Positions 1 through 8,454 of a DNA stretch of 51,234 nucleotides are shown here, piece after piece. Below the pieces are notes generated by a model that was not told the origin of the DNA, ran no database searches, and saw only the letters and a list, made by a program, of their open reading frames with translations. The stretch's first letter is position 1; every line of letters starts with the position of its first letter. A program made the translations under genes and the position numbers. Location: positions 1-51,234 of the forward strand of contig NZ_RXLZ01000038.1 of NCBI RefSeq assembly GCF_003970865.1, written 5' to 3'. The DNA is from Stenotrophomonas maltophilia. GTDB lineage: Bacteria > Pseudomonadota > Gammaproteobacteria > Xanthomonadales > Xanthomonadaceae.

Positions 1-2
1 TC

Positions 3-110
3 AACCAGGGCAAGCCGGGCAAGGTGGCTTTAGTCGCGGTAATGCGCAAGATGATGGTGATCCTCAACGCCCGCAAACGGGATGCGGAGGCCCAGATGGC
101 CTCCGCCTGA
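3..110 (+). mobile_element. IS110-family transposase, C-terminal end (partial)
   Basis: An open frame enters from the left edge and stops with TGA at 108-110. Its 35 visible residues, ending in MVILNARKRDAEAQMASA, resemble the extreme C-terminus of IS110-type DEDD transposases, which typically finish with a basic 'K-V-A-L-x-A-x-M-R-K-x-L-x-I-L-N' helix. The catalytic Tnp20 domain, including its Ser, would lie upstream of the window. No terminal inverted repeat is visible after the stop, which fits the family. That a repeat copy sits exactly at the edge suggests an assembly break there. The call rests on a short stretch and could be wrong. Confidence 0.6.
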
Positions 111-137
111 CAAGACAGTTGCTACAGAAGGGCGGCA

Positions 138-159
138 GTCGAGCATGGCTCGGCTCTAC
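138..159. repeat. degenerate GTAG-type REP palindrome
   Basis: GTCGAGC-ATG-GCTCGGC followed by CTAC. This is the same design as the intact element at 8864-8890, but without the left GTAG. It lies between the transposase end and yajQ. Confidence 0.55.
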
Positions 160-223
160 ACAAAGCGGGCATGCGGGCCGGCGCGATAGAATGACCGCCA
201 CTGAATTCTGCGGAGCACCGCCC

Positions 224-706
224 ATGCCCTCCTTCGACGTTGTGTCCGAAGTCGACACCCACGAGCTGACCAACGCCATCGACCAGGCCAACCGCGAACT
301 GGCCACCCGTTTCGACTTCAAGGGCGTTGACGCCAAGTTCGAGCGGGATGGCGATGTCATCAACCAGACTGCGCCGACCGAGTTCCAGCTCAAGCAGATG
401 AACGACATCCTGCGTGCTCGCCTGGCCGCGCGCGGCATCGACGTGCTCAGCCTGGAGTTCGGCGACATCGAGACCAACCTGGCCCAGGCCCGGCAGAAGA
501 TCACCGTCAAGCAGGGCATCGAGCAGAAGATCGCCAAGAAGATCGCGGCGGCACTGAAGGACGCCAAGCTGAAGGTGGAAAGCCAGATCAACGGCGACAA
601 GCTGCGCGTGCAGGGCAAGAAGCGCGACGACCTGCAGGACGCCATCGCCGTACTCAAGGCCGGCAAGTTCGAGCTGCCGCTGCAGTTCAACAACTTCCGC
701 GACTGA
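224..706 (+). CDS. yajQ: YajQ family nucleotide-binding protein
   Basis: The 160-residue product matches the YajQ/DUF520 family in length (E. coli about 163) and has its hallmarks: N-terminal MPSFDVVSEVD, the ANRELATRFDFKG segment near residue 22, and the Lys-rich KKIAAALKDAKLKVESQI helix in the second half. The fold is two ferredoxin-like domains that bind nucleotides. In Xanthomonas a YajQ homologue binds cyclic di-GMP and affects virulence gene expression, and a similar cytoplasmic signalling role is likely here. ATG 224 is chosen because GGAG lies about 9 nt upstream and family N-termini start here; the frame stays open further upstream but lacks similarity. A hairpin at 713-731 follows the stop, between this gene and the convergent regulator. 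Confidence 0.95.
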   Translation: MPSFDVVSEVDTHELTNAIDQANRELATRFDFKGVDAKFERDGDVINQTAPTEFQLKQMNDILRARLAARGIDVLSLEFGDIETNLAQARQKITVKQGIEQKIAKKIAAALKDAKLKVESQINGDKLRVQGKKRDDLQDAIAVLKAGKFELPLQFNNFRD

Positions 707-712
707 TGCCCC

Positions 713-731
713 CGCCGGGCCATGCCCGGCG
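713..731. terminator. hairpin between convergent genes
   Basis: CGCCGGGC-CAT-GCCCGGCG, a perfect 8-bp stem without a T tract. It sits 7 nt after yajQ and 11 nt from the end of the convergent regulator, so it could help end both transcripts. Confidence 0.5.
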
Positions 732-741
732 AACTGCGTGG

Positions 742-1839
742 TCAATCGCGCAGCAGCTTGTACAGGGTTGTGCGCGAGATCCCCAACTGGCGTGCGGCCA
801 GGCTGAGGTTGCCGTCAGCGGCCTGGGCCGCGCGGCGCGCGGCCTCACGCTGCTGGTCACGCAGCAGCGGCGCGACCGGATCTGCCGGGGTGCTCCGCTG
901 AGTAGACCGGAGCGCCCCGCCCCGCGGCCCCTGCAGACGCTGCAGGTAGACCGCACTGCCCTCGCCCAGCCGCACCCGATGCGCTGCGCCCGGCTGCAGC
1001 AGGCGACGCCGTTGCGCCGCACTGGCACCGGCAAACAGCGCTTCCAGACCCAGCAGCGGCAATGGCCCGCGCCGTGGCAGGCCCAGCAGGCGCCGTGCAA
1101 CGCGGTTGGCTGCACGCAGCTGGCCATCCTCCTGCACCGCCAGCAGTCCCTGCAGCGGTGATGCCAGCCAGCGCGGATCATGTTGCACGGCGAGCAGATG
1201 CACGTCGGTGAGGCTGTGGAACAAGCGATTTTCGCTGGCCAGCGCAGCCTGCCGGAAATAGCCCTGCAGCAGGGCGGGATCGCGCTCGCCAAGACCGGTG
1301 ATGTCGATCACCCCGCAGACCCGGCCGTCGAGATCGTGCAGTGGCTCGCTCAGGCAGAACACCGGCGCGAAACGCTGCAGGTAATGTTCGTTGCCGCGCA
1401 CCAGTGCCGGCACATCGTCGGCCAGGCTGACCGCCGGCGCGGTGGTGCCGATCTCCGTCTCGCCCAGCTGTCGCCCGACCTGGATCGGCCGCAGCAAGGG
1501 AGCATCTTCCAGCCCGTGGGCCTGCTGCGCGATCACCATGCCATCGCGATTGGCGCAGAACATCGTCCAGCCACGCCCACCGAAGGCCGCCCAGAGCTGT
1601 TCCAGCTCCGGCTGCACGCAACGTGCCAGGCGCCGGTCGTCGGGATGCGGGAGACGCTGACCGCGCCCCAGCAGCGGTCGATAGTCCGGCTCCTGCCCCG
1701 GTTGCAGGCCCGCCGCGCGCGAACGCAGCCATGACTGCTGCAGCGGCAGCGGCAACACGCCCAATGAGCGCGCATCGCCCTCGGCGAAAGCGGCACGTGC
1801 CGCCACCAGTTGTTGCTGCCCGACTGTCGTGGCCATCAT
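742..1839 (-). CDS. AcoR-like GAF/PAS/Fis-HTH transcriptional regulator without AAA+ domain
   Basis: About 365 residues. The N-terminal part (HPDDRRLARCVQPELEQLW, then a GAF-like stretch with GMVIAQQ and LGETEIGTTAPAVSL) is the sensory half of AcoR/acetoin-type activators. A PAS-like segment follows (LLAVQEDGQLRAANRVARRLLG). The C-terminus is a Fis-type helix-turn-helix, LAARQLGISRTTLYKLLRD. The central sigma-54-interacting AAA+ ATPase is missing: there is no Walker A and no GAFTGA loop. It therefore cannot be a classical sigma-54 activator and probably acts on ordinary promoters. It lies downstream of, and co-oriented with, the alcohol and aldehyde dehydrogenase genes, which are its likely targets. 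ATG 1839 is preferred; ATG 1836 and GTG 1854 are alternatives, none with a strong ribosome-binding site. Confidence 0.8.
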   Translation of the reverse strand: MMATTVGQQQLVAARAAFAEGDARSLGVLPLPLQQSWLRSRAAGLQPGQEPDYRPLLGRGQRLPHPDDRRLARCVQPELEQLWAAFGGRGWTMFCANRDGMVIAQQAHGLEDAPLLRPIQVGRQLGETEIGTTAPAVSLADDVPALVRGNEHYLQRFAPVFCLSEPLHDLDGRVCGVIDITGLGERDPALLQGYFRQAALASENRLFHSLTDVHLLAVQHDPRWLASPLQGLLAVQEDGQLRAANRVARRLLGLPRRGPLPLLGLEALFAGASAAQRRRLLQPGAAHRVRLGEGSAVYLQRLQGPRGGALRSTQRSTPADPVAPLLRDQQREAARRAAQAADGNLSLAARQLGISRTTLYKLLRD

Positions 1840-1886
1840 GGACGCAGCGTACACCCGCCAGCGGCAACACCATGTTACGTCTCCAC

Positions 1887-1903
1887 AACGGAGCGTTTCC
1901 GTT
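1887..1903. promoter_or_regulatory. possible operator upstream of the AcoR-like gene
   Basis: AACGGA-GCGTT-TCCGTT, a 6-bp inverted repeat with a 5-nt spacer, about 50 nt upstream of the regulator start. The position suits autoregulation. There is no independent support. Confidence 0.3.
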
Positions 1904-1920
1904 TCAAGACGCGTTCAAAC

Positions 1921-1963
1921 AAAGGGGCAGAGCCGTTATCTTCTGGAAAACGGATCTGCCCCC
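1921..1963. repeat. dispersed inverted repeat (GGGGCAGAG-type)
   Basis: Arms GGGGCAGAGCCGTT (1924-1937) and AACGGATCTGCCCC (1949-1962) pair with a single mismatch around an 11-nt loop. The element is preceded by AAA, like the one at 10659-10735, and resembles the one at 48636-48674. It lies between the adh-like gene and the regulator and would form a strong hairpin in their transcript. Confidence 0.75.
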
Positions 1964-1965
1964 AT

Positions 1966-1988
1966 GCCGGCCAGCGGCCGGCGCTACC
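1966..1988. repeat. GTAG-type REP, single unit
   Basis: GCCGGCCAGCGGCCGGC followed by GCTACC: one half of the palindromic element seen as a pair at 50278-50353. It abuts the preceding inverted repeat. Confidence 0.7.
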
Positions 1989-1999
1989 GACGGTGGACG

Positions 2000-3127
2000 T
2001 TACGCTGCGATGCGCAGCACCGGCTTCAGGGTGATGCCACGGGTGCTGTCTTCGGCCGCCTGGTTGATCTGTTCCAGCGGATAGAACTTCACCAGCTTGT
2101 CGAACGGGAAGCGCCCCTGCTGGAACAGGGTCACCAGCTGCGGAATGAACACCTGCGGCACGCTGTCACCCTCGACGATGCCGCGGATGCTGCGCCCGCC
2201 GAGCAGCAGGTTGTTCACATCGAAACTGGCGGTGGTGCCCAGCTTCGGCGCACCGACCACGCCCATCATGCCCAGCCCACCCAGTGCCTCGATGCCAGCG
2301 GACAACACGTCCGGACGACCGGTTGATTCCAGCGCGAAGTCGGCGCCGCCACCGGTGATCGCACGCACCGCTTCCACCACATCGGTCTCGCGGCTGTTGA
2401 CCACGTGGGTGGCGCCCAGTTCCAGCGCCAGTTCCAGGCGCGACGGCACCACATCGATGGCGATGATGGTGGTGGCGCCGGCCACCTTGGCCGCCATCAC
2501 CGCGCTCAGGCCCACCGCGCCGGCGCCGTAGCTGGCGAAGCTGCTGCCCGACCGCACCTGCAGCGAATTGAGCACTGCACCGGCACCGGTCTGGATGCCG
2601 CACCCCAGCGGGCCCAGCAGTTCCAGTGGCGCGTCGTCAGGTACCTTGATCGCATTGATCTCGCGGGCCAGCGCATAGGTGGCAAACGAGGACTGGGCGA
2701 AGAAATGGTCGTGCAGCGGCTGGCCCTGCGCATCGGTGATCGCGGTATGGCCGTGGCCATCATCGCCACCGAAATTCAGGGCGAAGAAATCCCTGCAATA
2801 GGCACCGTGTCCGCCCCGGCAGGGATTGCAGTGACCACAGGCGCCGTAGGTCAGTACCACGTGATCCCCCACCTTGAGGTCGCGCACGTTCGGGCCAACC
2901 GCTTCGACGATGCCCGCACCCTCATGGCCGAGCACCGCCGGCAGCGGCACCGGATAGTACTGATCGCGCACGATCAGGTCGGTATGGCACAGGCCGGTGG
3001 CCACCACCTTCACCAGCACCTCGTCGTCCTGCGGGCCGCGCAGCGTCGCCTGCTCGATGACGAAGGGCTGCTCCTTGCCGCGTACCACGGCGGCGGTGAT
3101 CTCACGCGTTGCGTTGTTGTCGTTCAT
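2000..3127 (-). CDS. zinc-dependent aryl-alcohol dehydrogenase
   Basis: 375-residue medium-chain dehydrogenase/reductase. Catalytic zinc ligands are visible in GLCHTD (Cys/His) and GHEGAGIVEAVG; the structural zinc lobe is GACGHCNPCRGGHGAYC with four Cys. The cofactor fold carries GAGAVGLSAVMAA with IIAIDVV after it; an acidic residue there suggests NAD over NADP. Overall it resembles benzyl/aryl-alcohol dehydrogenases of the XylB type, which interconvert aromatic alcohols and aldehydes. ATG 3127 has AAGGAG about 9 nt upstream. It follows the aldehyde dehydrogenase by 17 nt, so the two are surely cotranscribed and would carry an alcohol through the aldehyde to the acid. The exact substrate is not determined by sequence. 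Confidence 0.9.
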   Translation of the reverse strand: MNDNNATREITAAVVRGKEQPFVIEQATLRGPQDDEVLVKVVATGLCHTDLIVRDQYYPVPLPAVLGHEGAGIVEAVGPNVRDLKVGDHVVLTYGACGHCNPCRGGHGAYCRDFFALNFGGDDGHGHTAITDAQGQPLHDHFFAQSSFATYALAREINAIKVPDDAPLELLGPLGCGIQTGAGAVLNSLQVRSGSSFASYGAGAVGLSAVMAAKVAGATTIIAIDVVPSRLELALELGATHVVNSRETDVVEAVRAITGGGADFALESTGRPDVLSAGIEALGGLGMMGVVGAPKLGTTASFDVNNLLLGGRSIRGIVEGDSVPQVFIPQLVTLFQQGRFPFDKLVKFYPLEQINQAAEDSTRGITLKPVLRIAA

Positions 3128-3144
3128 CGTGATGGCTCCTTCGA

Positions 3145-4611
3145 TCAGATCGGGTAAGCGGGCGCTTCGCCCTTGACGGTCAACCACTGCCACTGGGTGA
3201 ACTCCTCGCCGTTGGCCGGGCCACCGATGCTGGTGCCGTTGCCGGACGCGCCGACGCCGCCGAAGGGGTTGATCACCTCGTCATTCACGGTCTGGTCGTT
3301 GATGTGCAGCAGGCCGGTACGCAGGCGCTCGCCGATCTTCAGCGCGCGGCCGACATTGCTGGACACGATCGCCATCGACAGCCCGTACTCGCTGTCGTTG
3401 GCCAGGCGCACGGCTTCGTCGTCATCGTCGAACGGCACCACCACCGCCACCGGCGCGAAGATCTCCTCGTTGAAGGCTGGATTGTCGGCCGCAACATTGC
3501 CGAGCACGGTCGGTGCGAAGAACAGGTCCCGATGCGTGCCTCCCGCTTCCAGTGTGGCACCGGCCTGCACGGCCTGCTCGACCACGCGTGCGGCATGGTC
3601 GCGCTGGCCGGCATTGATCAGCGGACCGATCGCCACGTCCTCACGTGCCGGGTCGCCCACCTTCAGCGCGTTGGCCTTGGCCACCAGTTTCTGCAGGAAC
3701 GTGTCGTGGATCTTGCGGTGCACCAGCACGCGGCCGGTCGCCATGCAGATCTGGCCCTGGTGCAGGTAGACGCCCCACGCGGTGTTGGCCACCGCCAGGT
3801 CCAGGTCTGCATCATCAAGGATGATCAACGAATTCTTGCCGCCCAGTTCCAGCGAGACCTTTTTCAGATGCCTGCCGGCCGCCTCTCCGACCTTGCGGCC
3901 AGCGGCGGTGGAACCGGTGAACTGGATCATCGCCACGTGCGGGTCACTGGTCAGTGCGGCCCCGGCCGCGCCATCGCCGGGCAGCATGTGCAGCACGCCT
4001 GCCGGCAGGCCCGCCTGCTCGAACAAGCGTGCGATCACCGCGCCGCCACATACCGCCGTACGCGGGTCCGGCTTGAGGACCACGGCGTTGCCCAGCGCAA
4101 TCGCCGGGGCCACCGCGCGCATCGCCAGGTAGAGCGGGAAATTGAACGGCGAGATGACCCCGACCACGCCCAGCGGGCGTCGGCGCGCCAGGTTCAGCTT
4201 GCCCGGTTCGGATGGCAGGATCTCACCCGTGCTGCGCGACGGCAGCGCCGCAGCTTCATGCAGTGCCTTGATGGTGACCTTGGCTTCGAAGCCGGCCTTG
4301 AGGCGGGTTGAGCCGCTTTCGCGCACCAGCCACGCGACCAGGGTGTCGATGTTCTCTTCGGCCAGACGCGCGGCCTTGCGCAGCACGTCGGCACGCTGTT
4401 CGTAGGGCGCCGCCGCCCACGCCTGCTGGGCCTGCGCGGCGGCGGCGGCCGACCGCGCGACCTGCGCCGGGTCGGCCAGGCCGATTTCGCCGAGCTCCTG
4501 GCCGGTGGCCGGTTCAATCACCGGGTTCCGCTGCGGGGCAGCCTGCCAGTGACCATCAAAGAAGGCGCCGGCCCAGAGAGCGTCCGGCAGCCACGGGGAA
4601 GATGCAGTCAT
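3145..4611 (-). CDS. aldehyde dehydrogenase, benzaldehyde/vanillin dehydrogenase-like
   Basis: 488-residue NAD(P)-dependent aldehyde dehydrogenase. The motifs are in order: SPFNFP with the oxyanion-hole Asn near 157, VVLKPD with Lys 180, FTGSTAAGRKV, LELGGKN with the general base Glu near 255, and HQGQICMATGR with the catalytic Cys near 289. The Q-I-C-M-A sequence around the Cys is typical of benzaldehyde and vanillin dehydrogenases. ATG 4611 is supported by AGGAGG about 7 nt upstream. It is the first gene of an operon with the aryl-alcohol dehydrogenase and probably the AcoR-like regulator, transcribed divergently from the DUF1415 gene. The likely role is detoxification or use of aromatic aldehydes from plant matter. 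Confidence 0.9.
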   Translation of the reverse strand: MTASSPWLPDALWAGAFFDGHWQAAPQRNPVIEPATGQELGEIGLADPAQVARSAAAAAQAQQAWAAAPYEQRADVLRKAARLAEENIDTLVAWLVRESGSTRLKAGFEAKVTIKALHEAAALPSRSTGEILPSEPGKLNLARRRPLGVVGVISPFNFPLYLAMRAVAPAIALGNAVVLKPDPRTAVCGGAVIARLFEQAGLPAGVLHMLPGDGAAGAALTSDPHVAMIQFTGSTAAGRKVGEAAGRHLKKVSLELGGKNSLIILDDADLDLAVANTAWGVYLHQGQICMATGRVLVHRKIHDTFLQKLVAKANALKVGDPAREDVAIGPLINAGQRDHAARVVEQAVQAGATLEAGGTHRDLFFAPTVLGNVAADNPAFNEEIFAPVAVVVPFDDDDEAVRLANDSEYGLSMAIVSSNVGRALKIGERLRTGLLHINDQTVNDEVINPFGGVGASGNGTSIGGPANGEEFTQWQWLTVKGEAPAYPI

Positions 4612-4721
4612 GGGTGTCCTCCTGTGTCGTGCATCCATTCCACGCCCGTCGCCCCGGGCTGGCAATCGGCCATCCATCGGTAGCGCGCAACGACTTGAAT
4701 CATCAGGCATTTCCCGCTTCG

Positions 4722-4750
4722 CCACTGTCCAGTTCCTGCACAGTGGACAG
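4722..4750. promoter_or_regulatory. candidate operator in the ald / DUF1415 divergent region
   Basis: CCACTGT (4722-4728) pairs with ACAGTGG (4740-4746), and the offset pair CTGTCCA (4725-4731) / TGGACAG (4744-4750) overlaps it. It is about 110-140 nt upstream of the dehydrogenase start. It is the most symmetric feature of the divergent region and a candidate site for the AcoR-like regulator. No sigma-54 -24/-12 element was found downstream of it. Confidence 0.4.
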
Positions 4751-4804
4751 CGCAGCACCGGCACACTGCCTACAATGGCGGCCCCGCCAGCCGACGTGCC
4801 CGCC

Positions 4805-5371
4805 ATGACCGATTCCCACCTGCCCACCGATGACCCGATCGCCGCCACCCGCCTGTGGCTGGAGCGCATCGTCATCGGCCTGAACCTGTGCCCGTTCGCC
4901 AAGGCGGTGTACGTGAAGGACCAGGTCCGCATCGTGCTCAGCGATGCGACCACGCCGGAAGCGCTGGTTGAACAACTGGCCGAGGAGCTGGTGCTGCTGC
5001 GCGATACGCCGGCCGATCAGATCGACACGACGCTGATCGTGCATCCGCAGGTGCTGACCGATTTCCTCGACTACAACGATTTCCTCGACAACGCCGACGC
5101 GGCGATCGAGGCGCTGGACCTGCAGGGCATCCTGCAGGTGGCCAGCTTCCACCCGGACTACCAGTTCGATGGCGTGGCCGCGGACGACGCCAGCAACTAC
5201 ACCAACCGCGCGCCCTTCCCCACCCTGCACCTGCTGCGCGAAGACAGCGTGGCGCGTGCGGTGGATGTCTATCCGGACCCGGACGTGATCGTCGAGCGCA
5301 ACATCCAGACCCTGGACCGCATCGGCGTGGACGGCTGGCATCGCCGCCTGCGCGGCGAAGACCTGACGTGA
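4805..5371 (+). CDS. DUF1415 family protein
   Basis: 188-residue cytoplasmic protein of the uncharacterised DUF1415 family. It is recognised by the N-terminal WLERIVIGLNLCPFAK with a conserved Cys-Pro-Phe-Ala, and by VASFHPDYQFDG and NYTNRAPFPTLHLLRE in the middle. No enzymatic role is established. ATG 4805 is taken as start; an in-frame ATG at 4775 lies inside a TACAAT stretch (4771-4776) that looks like a -10 box. Its stop overlaps the GTG start of the next gene (GTGA), so the two are probably translationally coupled. Confidence 0.9.
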   Translation: MTDSHLPTDDPIAATRLWLERIVIGLNLCPFAKAVYVKDQVRIVLSDATTPEALVEQLAEELVLLRDTPADQIDTTLIVHPQVLTDFLDYNDFLDNADAAIEALDLQGILQVASFHPDYQFDGVAADDASNYTNRAPFPTLHLLREDSVARAVDVYPDPDVIVERNIQTLDRIGVDGWHRRLRGEDLT

Positions 5372-6171
5372 GCACGATGCCGCCGATTGCCGCATGGCCA
5401 GCCGCGCCACTGTCGGGCAAGGTGGTGCTGGTCACCGGCGGCGCCAACGGCATCGGTCGCGGTATTGCCCAAGCCGTTCTCGGTGCCGGTGGACGCGTGC
5501 TGATCGGCGACCTCGATAGGGAGGCCGGCCAGGCTTGCCTGGACGAATGGCAGCGCGGCGAGGATGCCGCGTTCCAGCCCCTGGACATCACCGACGAAGC
5601 CAGCGTGCGCGACTTCATCGCCGTGGCCCTGCGGCGTTTCGGCCGCATCGACGGGTTGGTCAACAACGCGGGGATCGCCGGCCCACACGGCACACGGCTG
5701 CAGGACATGGACTGGGACGAGTGGCAGCGCCGGCTGTCGTCACTGCATGGTGCCTTCCTGTGCAGCAAGCACGCGCTGCCAGCACTGACGGCCAGTGCTG
5801 CGGGCGCGATCATCAACATCGCATCGACCCGCGCCTGGCAATCCGAAGCACACAGCGAAGCCTATGCCGCGGCCAAGGGCGGGCTGGTGGCCTTCACCCA
5901 TGCGCTGGCGATCAGCGCCGGCCCGGCGGTGCGGGTCAACAGCATCAGCCCCGGCTGGGTCGGCACCACTGCGTGGCAGTCACCCTCAAAGCGCCACGAA
6001 CCGGAATACTCGGCCATCGACCAGGCGCAACACCCGGTCGGCCGGGTCGGCCGCCCCGAAGACATCGGTGCACTGGCGGTGTACCTGCTGTCGTCGCTGT
6101 CCGGTTTCAGCACCGGCCAGGACTTCATCGTGGACGGCGGCATGACCCGGAAGATGATCTACGCCGAATGA
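5368..6171 (+). CDS. SDR family oxidoreductase
   Basis: 267-residue classical short-chain dehydrogenase/reductase. The cofactor motif TGGANGIG lies near residue 24, an acidic residue (GDLDRE) after the second strand suggests NAD(H), NNAG is present, and the catalytic set is the Ser in IINIAS and YAAAK. It ends with GQDFIVDGGMTRK, the usual C-terminal substrate-loop region. GTG 5368 overlaps the DUF1415 stop; ATG 5377 is an alternative. Substrate is unknown; coupling to DUF1415 suggests a shared, undefined pathway. The gene ends just before a double REP hairpin. Confidence 0.9.
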   Translation: MSTMPPIAAWPAAPLSGKVVLVTGGANGIGRGIAQAVLGAGGRVLIGDLDREAGQACLDEWQRGEDAAFQPLDITDEASVRDFIAVALRRFGRIDGLVNNAGIAGPHGTRLQDMDWDEWQRRLSSLHGAFLCSKHALPALTASAAGAIINIASTRAWQSEAHSEAYAAAKGGLVAFTHALAISAGPAVRVNSISPGWVGTTAWQSPSKRHEPEYSAIDQAQHPVGRVGRPEDIGALAVYLLSSLSGFSTGQDFIVDGGMTRKMIYAE

Positions 6172-6190
6172 CCCCAAGGCGCGTCGCCCG

Positions 6191-6246
6191 GTAGAGGCCA
6201 ACCTTGGTTGGCCTGGGCTTTTCGCCAACCAAGGTTGGCACCTACC
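6191..6246. repeat. paired GTAG-type REP
   Basis: GTAGAG, then the palindrome GCCAACCTTGGTTGGC (6197-6212), then GCCAACCAAGGTTGGC (6224-6239), closing with CCTACC. The two units face each other between the convergent SDR gene and prlC and probably double as a terminator. Confidence 0.85.
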
Positions 6247-6253
6247 AAACACC

Positions 6254-8284
6254 TTACGCCATGCCCGAATGGCGCAGCAGCGCATCGATCTGCGGTGCGC
6301 GGCCACGGAAGGCCTTGAAGTTTTCCGCCGCCGGACGGCTGCCACCACGCGACAGGATTTCATCGCGGAAGCGCGCGCCGGTTTCTGCCAGCGCCTGCGG
6401 TGCTTCCTCAAACGCAGCATAGGCATCGGCACTGAGCACTTCAGCCCACTTGTAGCTGTAGTAACCGGCCGCGTAGCCGCCAGCAAAGATGTGGCTGAAC
6501 TGGTGCGGGAAGCGGTTCCAGACCGGTGGGTGATTCACCGCCACTTCCGCGCGCACGCGATCGAGCAGCGCCAGCACGCTGTCCTGCGCCGGTTCGAACT
6601 GGCTGTGCAGCAGCATGTCGAACAGGCCGAACTCCAGCTGGCGCACGGTGGCCATGCCGCTATGGAAGTTGCGCGCCGCCAGCATCCGTTCGTACAGCGC
6701 GCGTGGCAGCGGCTCACCACTGTCCACGTGCGCGGTCATCGCCTGCAGGTGGTCCCATTCCCAGCAGAAGTTCTCCATGAACTGGCTGGGCAGCTCCACT
6801 GCGTCCCATTCCACGCCGTTGATGCCGGCCACGCCCAGTTCGCCGATGCGGGTCAGCAGCTGGTGCAGGCCATGGCCCATCTCATGGAACAGCGTGGTCA
6901 CTTCGTTGTGGCTGAAGGTGGCCGGCTTGCCATTGGCACCGCGGCCGAAGTTGCACACCAGGTAGACCAGCGGCGTCTGCACGCTGCCGTCTGCGCGCAC
7001 GCGACGGTTGCGGCAATCATCCATCCACGCGCCACCGCGCTTGCCTTCGCGCGCGTACAGGTCCAGGTAGAACTGGCCAACCAGCGCGCCCTGCGCATCG
7101 ACCAGCCGGAAGAAGCGCACATCCTCGTGCCACACCGGCGCGCTGTCCTCCTGCACGCGCAGGCCGTACAGCTGCTCGATCACCGAGAACAGGCCGCCCA
7201 GCACCTTTGGTTCAGTGAAATACTGCTTCACTTCCTGCTCGGAATAGCTGTAACGCGCCTGCTTCAGGCGGTCGGCGGCGAACGCCAGGTCCCAGGCCTG
7301 CAGGCTGTCGATGCCGAGTTGTTCGCGTGCGAACTGCTCCAGCTCGGCGCGGTCCCTGGCGGCGAACGGCTTGGCACGCGAGGCCAGGTCACGCAGGAAA
7401 CCGAGCACTTCGGCCGGGTCCTGCGCCATCTTGGTCGCCACCGAGTAATCACCATACGAGCCGAAGCCGAGCAGCGCGGCCAGTTCCGCGCGCAGGGCGA
7501 GGATCCGGTCGATGTTGCCGCTGTTGTCCAGCGCGTCGTCACCGAATTCGGACGCACGCTGTGCGCTGGCGCGGTACAGGATCTCGCGCAGGTCGCGGTC
7601 CTCGCCCCAGGTCTGCACCGGCAGGTAGCACGGCATCTGCAGGGTCAGTTTCCAGCCGGTCTTGCCGTCCTTCTGTGCTGCGGCATGCGCGGCGGCCTTC
7701 ACGTCTTCCGGCAGGCCCTTCAGGCGCGCTTCGTCCTCGATGATCAGCGACCAGGCATCGGTGGCGTCGAGCACGTTCTGCGAGAACTTCGCCGACAGCG
7801 CCGACAGTTCCTCCTTGATCGCCGCGAAGCGCTGCTGCGCCTCCGGCGCCAGTTCGGCACCACCCAGGCGGAAATCGCGCAGGGTGTTGTCCAGCAACTT
7901 GCGCTGGGCCTCGTCGAAGCGCGTCGCCTCGGCGCTGGTGGCCAGCGCCTGGTACTGCCGGTACAACGCCAGGTTCTGGCCCAGCGCGCTGGCGAAGCGG
8001 GTCACCCGCGGCAGGTTGCTGTTGTAGGCCTCGCGCAGTTCCGGGGTGTTGACCACGCCCTGCAGGTGGCCGACCAGGCCCCAGGCGCGCCACAGGCGCT
8101 CGGTGGCATCGTCCTGCGGGGCAACGAAGGTCTCCCAGCGCACCGGCTGCACCTGCTCGGCCGTGCTGACGGCGGCTTCGGCCTCGGCCAGCAGCACGTC
8201 CAGCGCCGGCGCCACGTGCTCGGGGCGGATGGCCTCGAAGCGCGGCAGGCCGGAAAAATCGAGCAGGGGGTTGGCAACGGTCAC
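6254..8284 (-). CDS. prlC: oligopeptidase A (M3 metallopeptidase)
   Basis: 676-residue M3-family zinc oligopeptidase, the usual length for E. coli PrlC/OpdA (about 680). The zinc motif is HEMGHGLHQLL, with the third ligand Glu in the downstream GVEWDAVELPSQFMEN region; the C-terminal FSHIFAGGYAAGYYSYKWAEVLSADAY block is characteristic. It degrades short cytoplasmic peptides, including cleaved signal peptides. The start is GTG 8284, giving MTVANPLLDFSGLPRF and preceded by GGAGA; the frame stays open upstream but is proline-rich and unlike the family. It is monocistronic by appearance, diverging from a hypothetical gene. Confidence 0.95.
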   Translation of the reverse strand: MTVANPLLDFSGLPRFEAIRPEHVAPALDVLLAEAEAAVSTAEQVQPVRWETFVAPQDDATERLWRAWGLVGHLQGVVNTPELREAYNSNLPRVTRFASALGQNLALYRQYQALATSAEATRFDEAQRKLLDNTLRDFRLGGAELAPEAQQRFAAIKEELSALSAKFSQNVLDATDAWSLIIEDEARLKGLPEDVKAAAHAAAQKDGKTGWKLTLQMPCYLPVQTWGEDRDLREILYRASAQRASEFGDDALDNSGNIDRILALRAELAALLGFGSYGDYSVATKMAQDPAEVLGFLRDLASRAKPFAARDRAELEQFAREQLGIDSLQAWDLAFAADRLKQARYSYSEQEVKQYFTEPKVLGGLFSVIEQLYGLRVQEDSAPVWHEDVRFFRLVDAQGALVGQFYLDLYAREGKRGGAWMDDCRNRRVRADGSVQTPLVYLVCNFGRGANGKPATFSHNEVTTLFHEMGHGLHQLLTRIGELGVAGINGVEWDAVELPSQFMENFCWEWDHLQAMTAHVDSGEPLPRALYERMLAARNFHSGMATVRQLEFGLFDMLLHSQFEPAQDSVLALLDRVRAEVAVNHPPVWNRFPHQFSHIFAGGYAAGYYSYKWAEVLSADAYAAFEEAPQALAETGARFRDEILSRGGSRPAAENFKAFRGRAPQIDALLRHSGMA

Positions 8285-8454
8285 GGCAGATCTCCAGGGT
8301 ACGGGCCCGGCAGGCGGGCAGCATGCAGGATATGGCGCTGGCAGGCGGGGCTGACAAGGGGGCACGGCCCGGCATTCACGTCGGCCTTACGGTCGCGCAC
8401 CGAAGCTCTGGCTGCGGGGGAGTCCGCAGCGGTACGCACCGAACGAGGCCCTAC

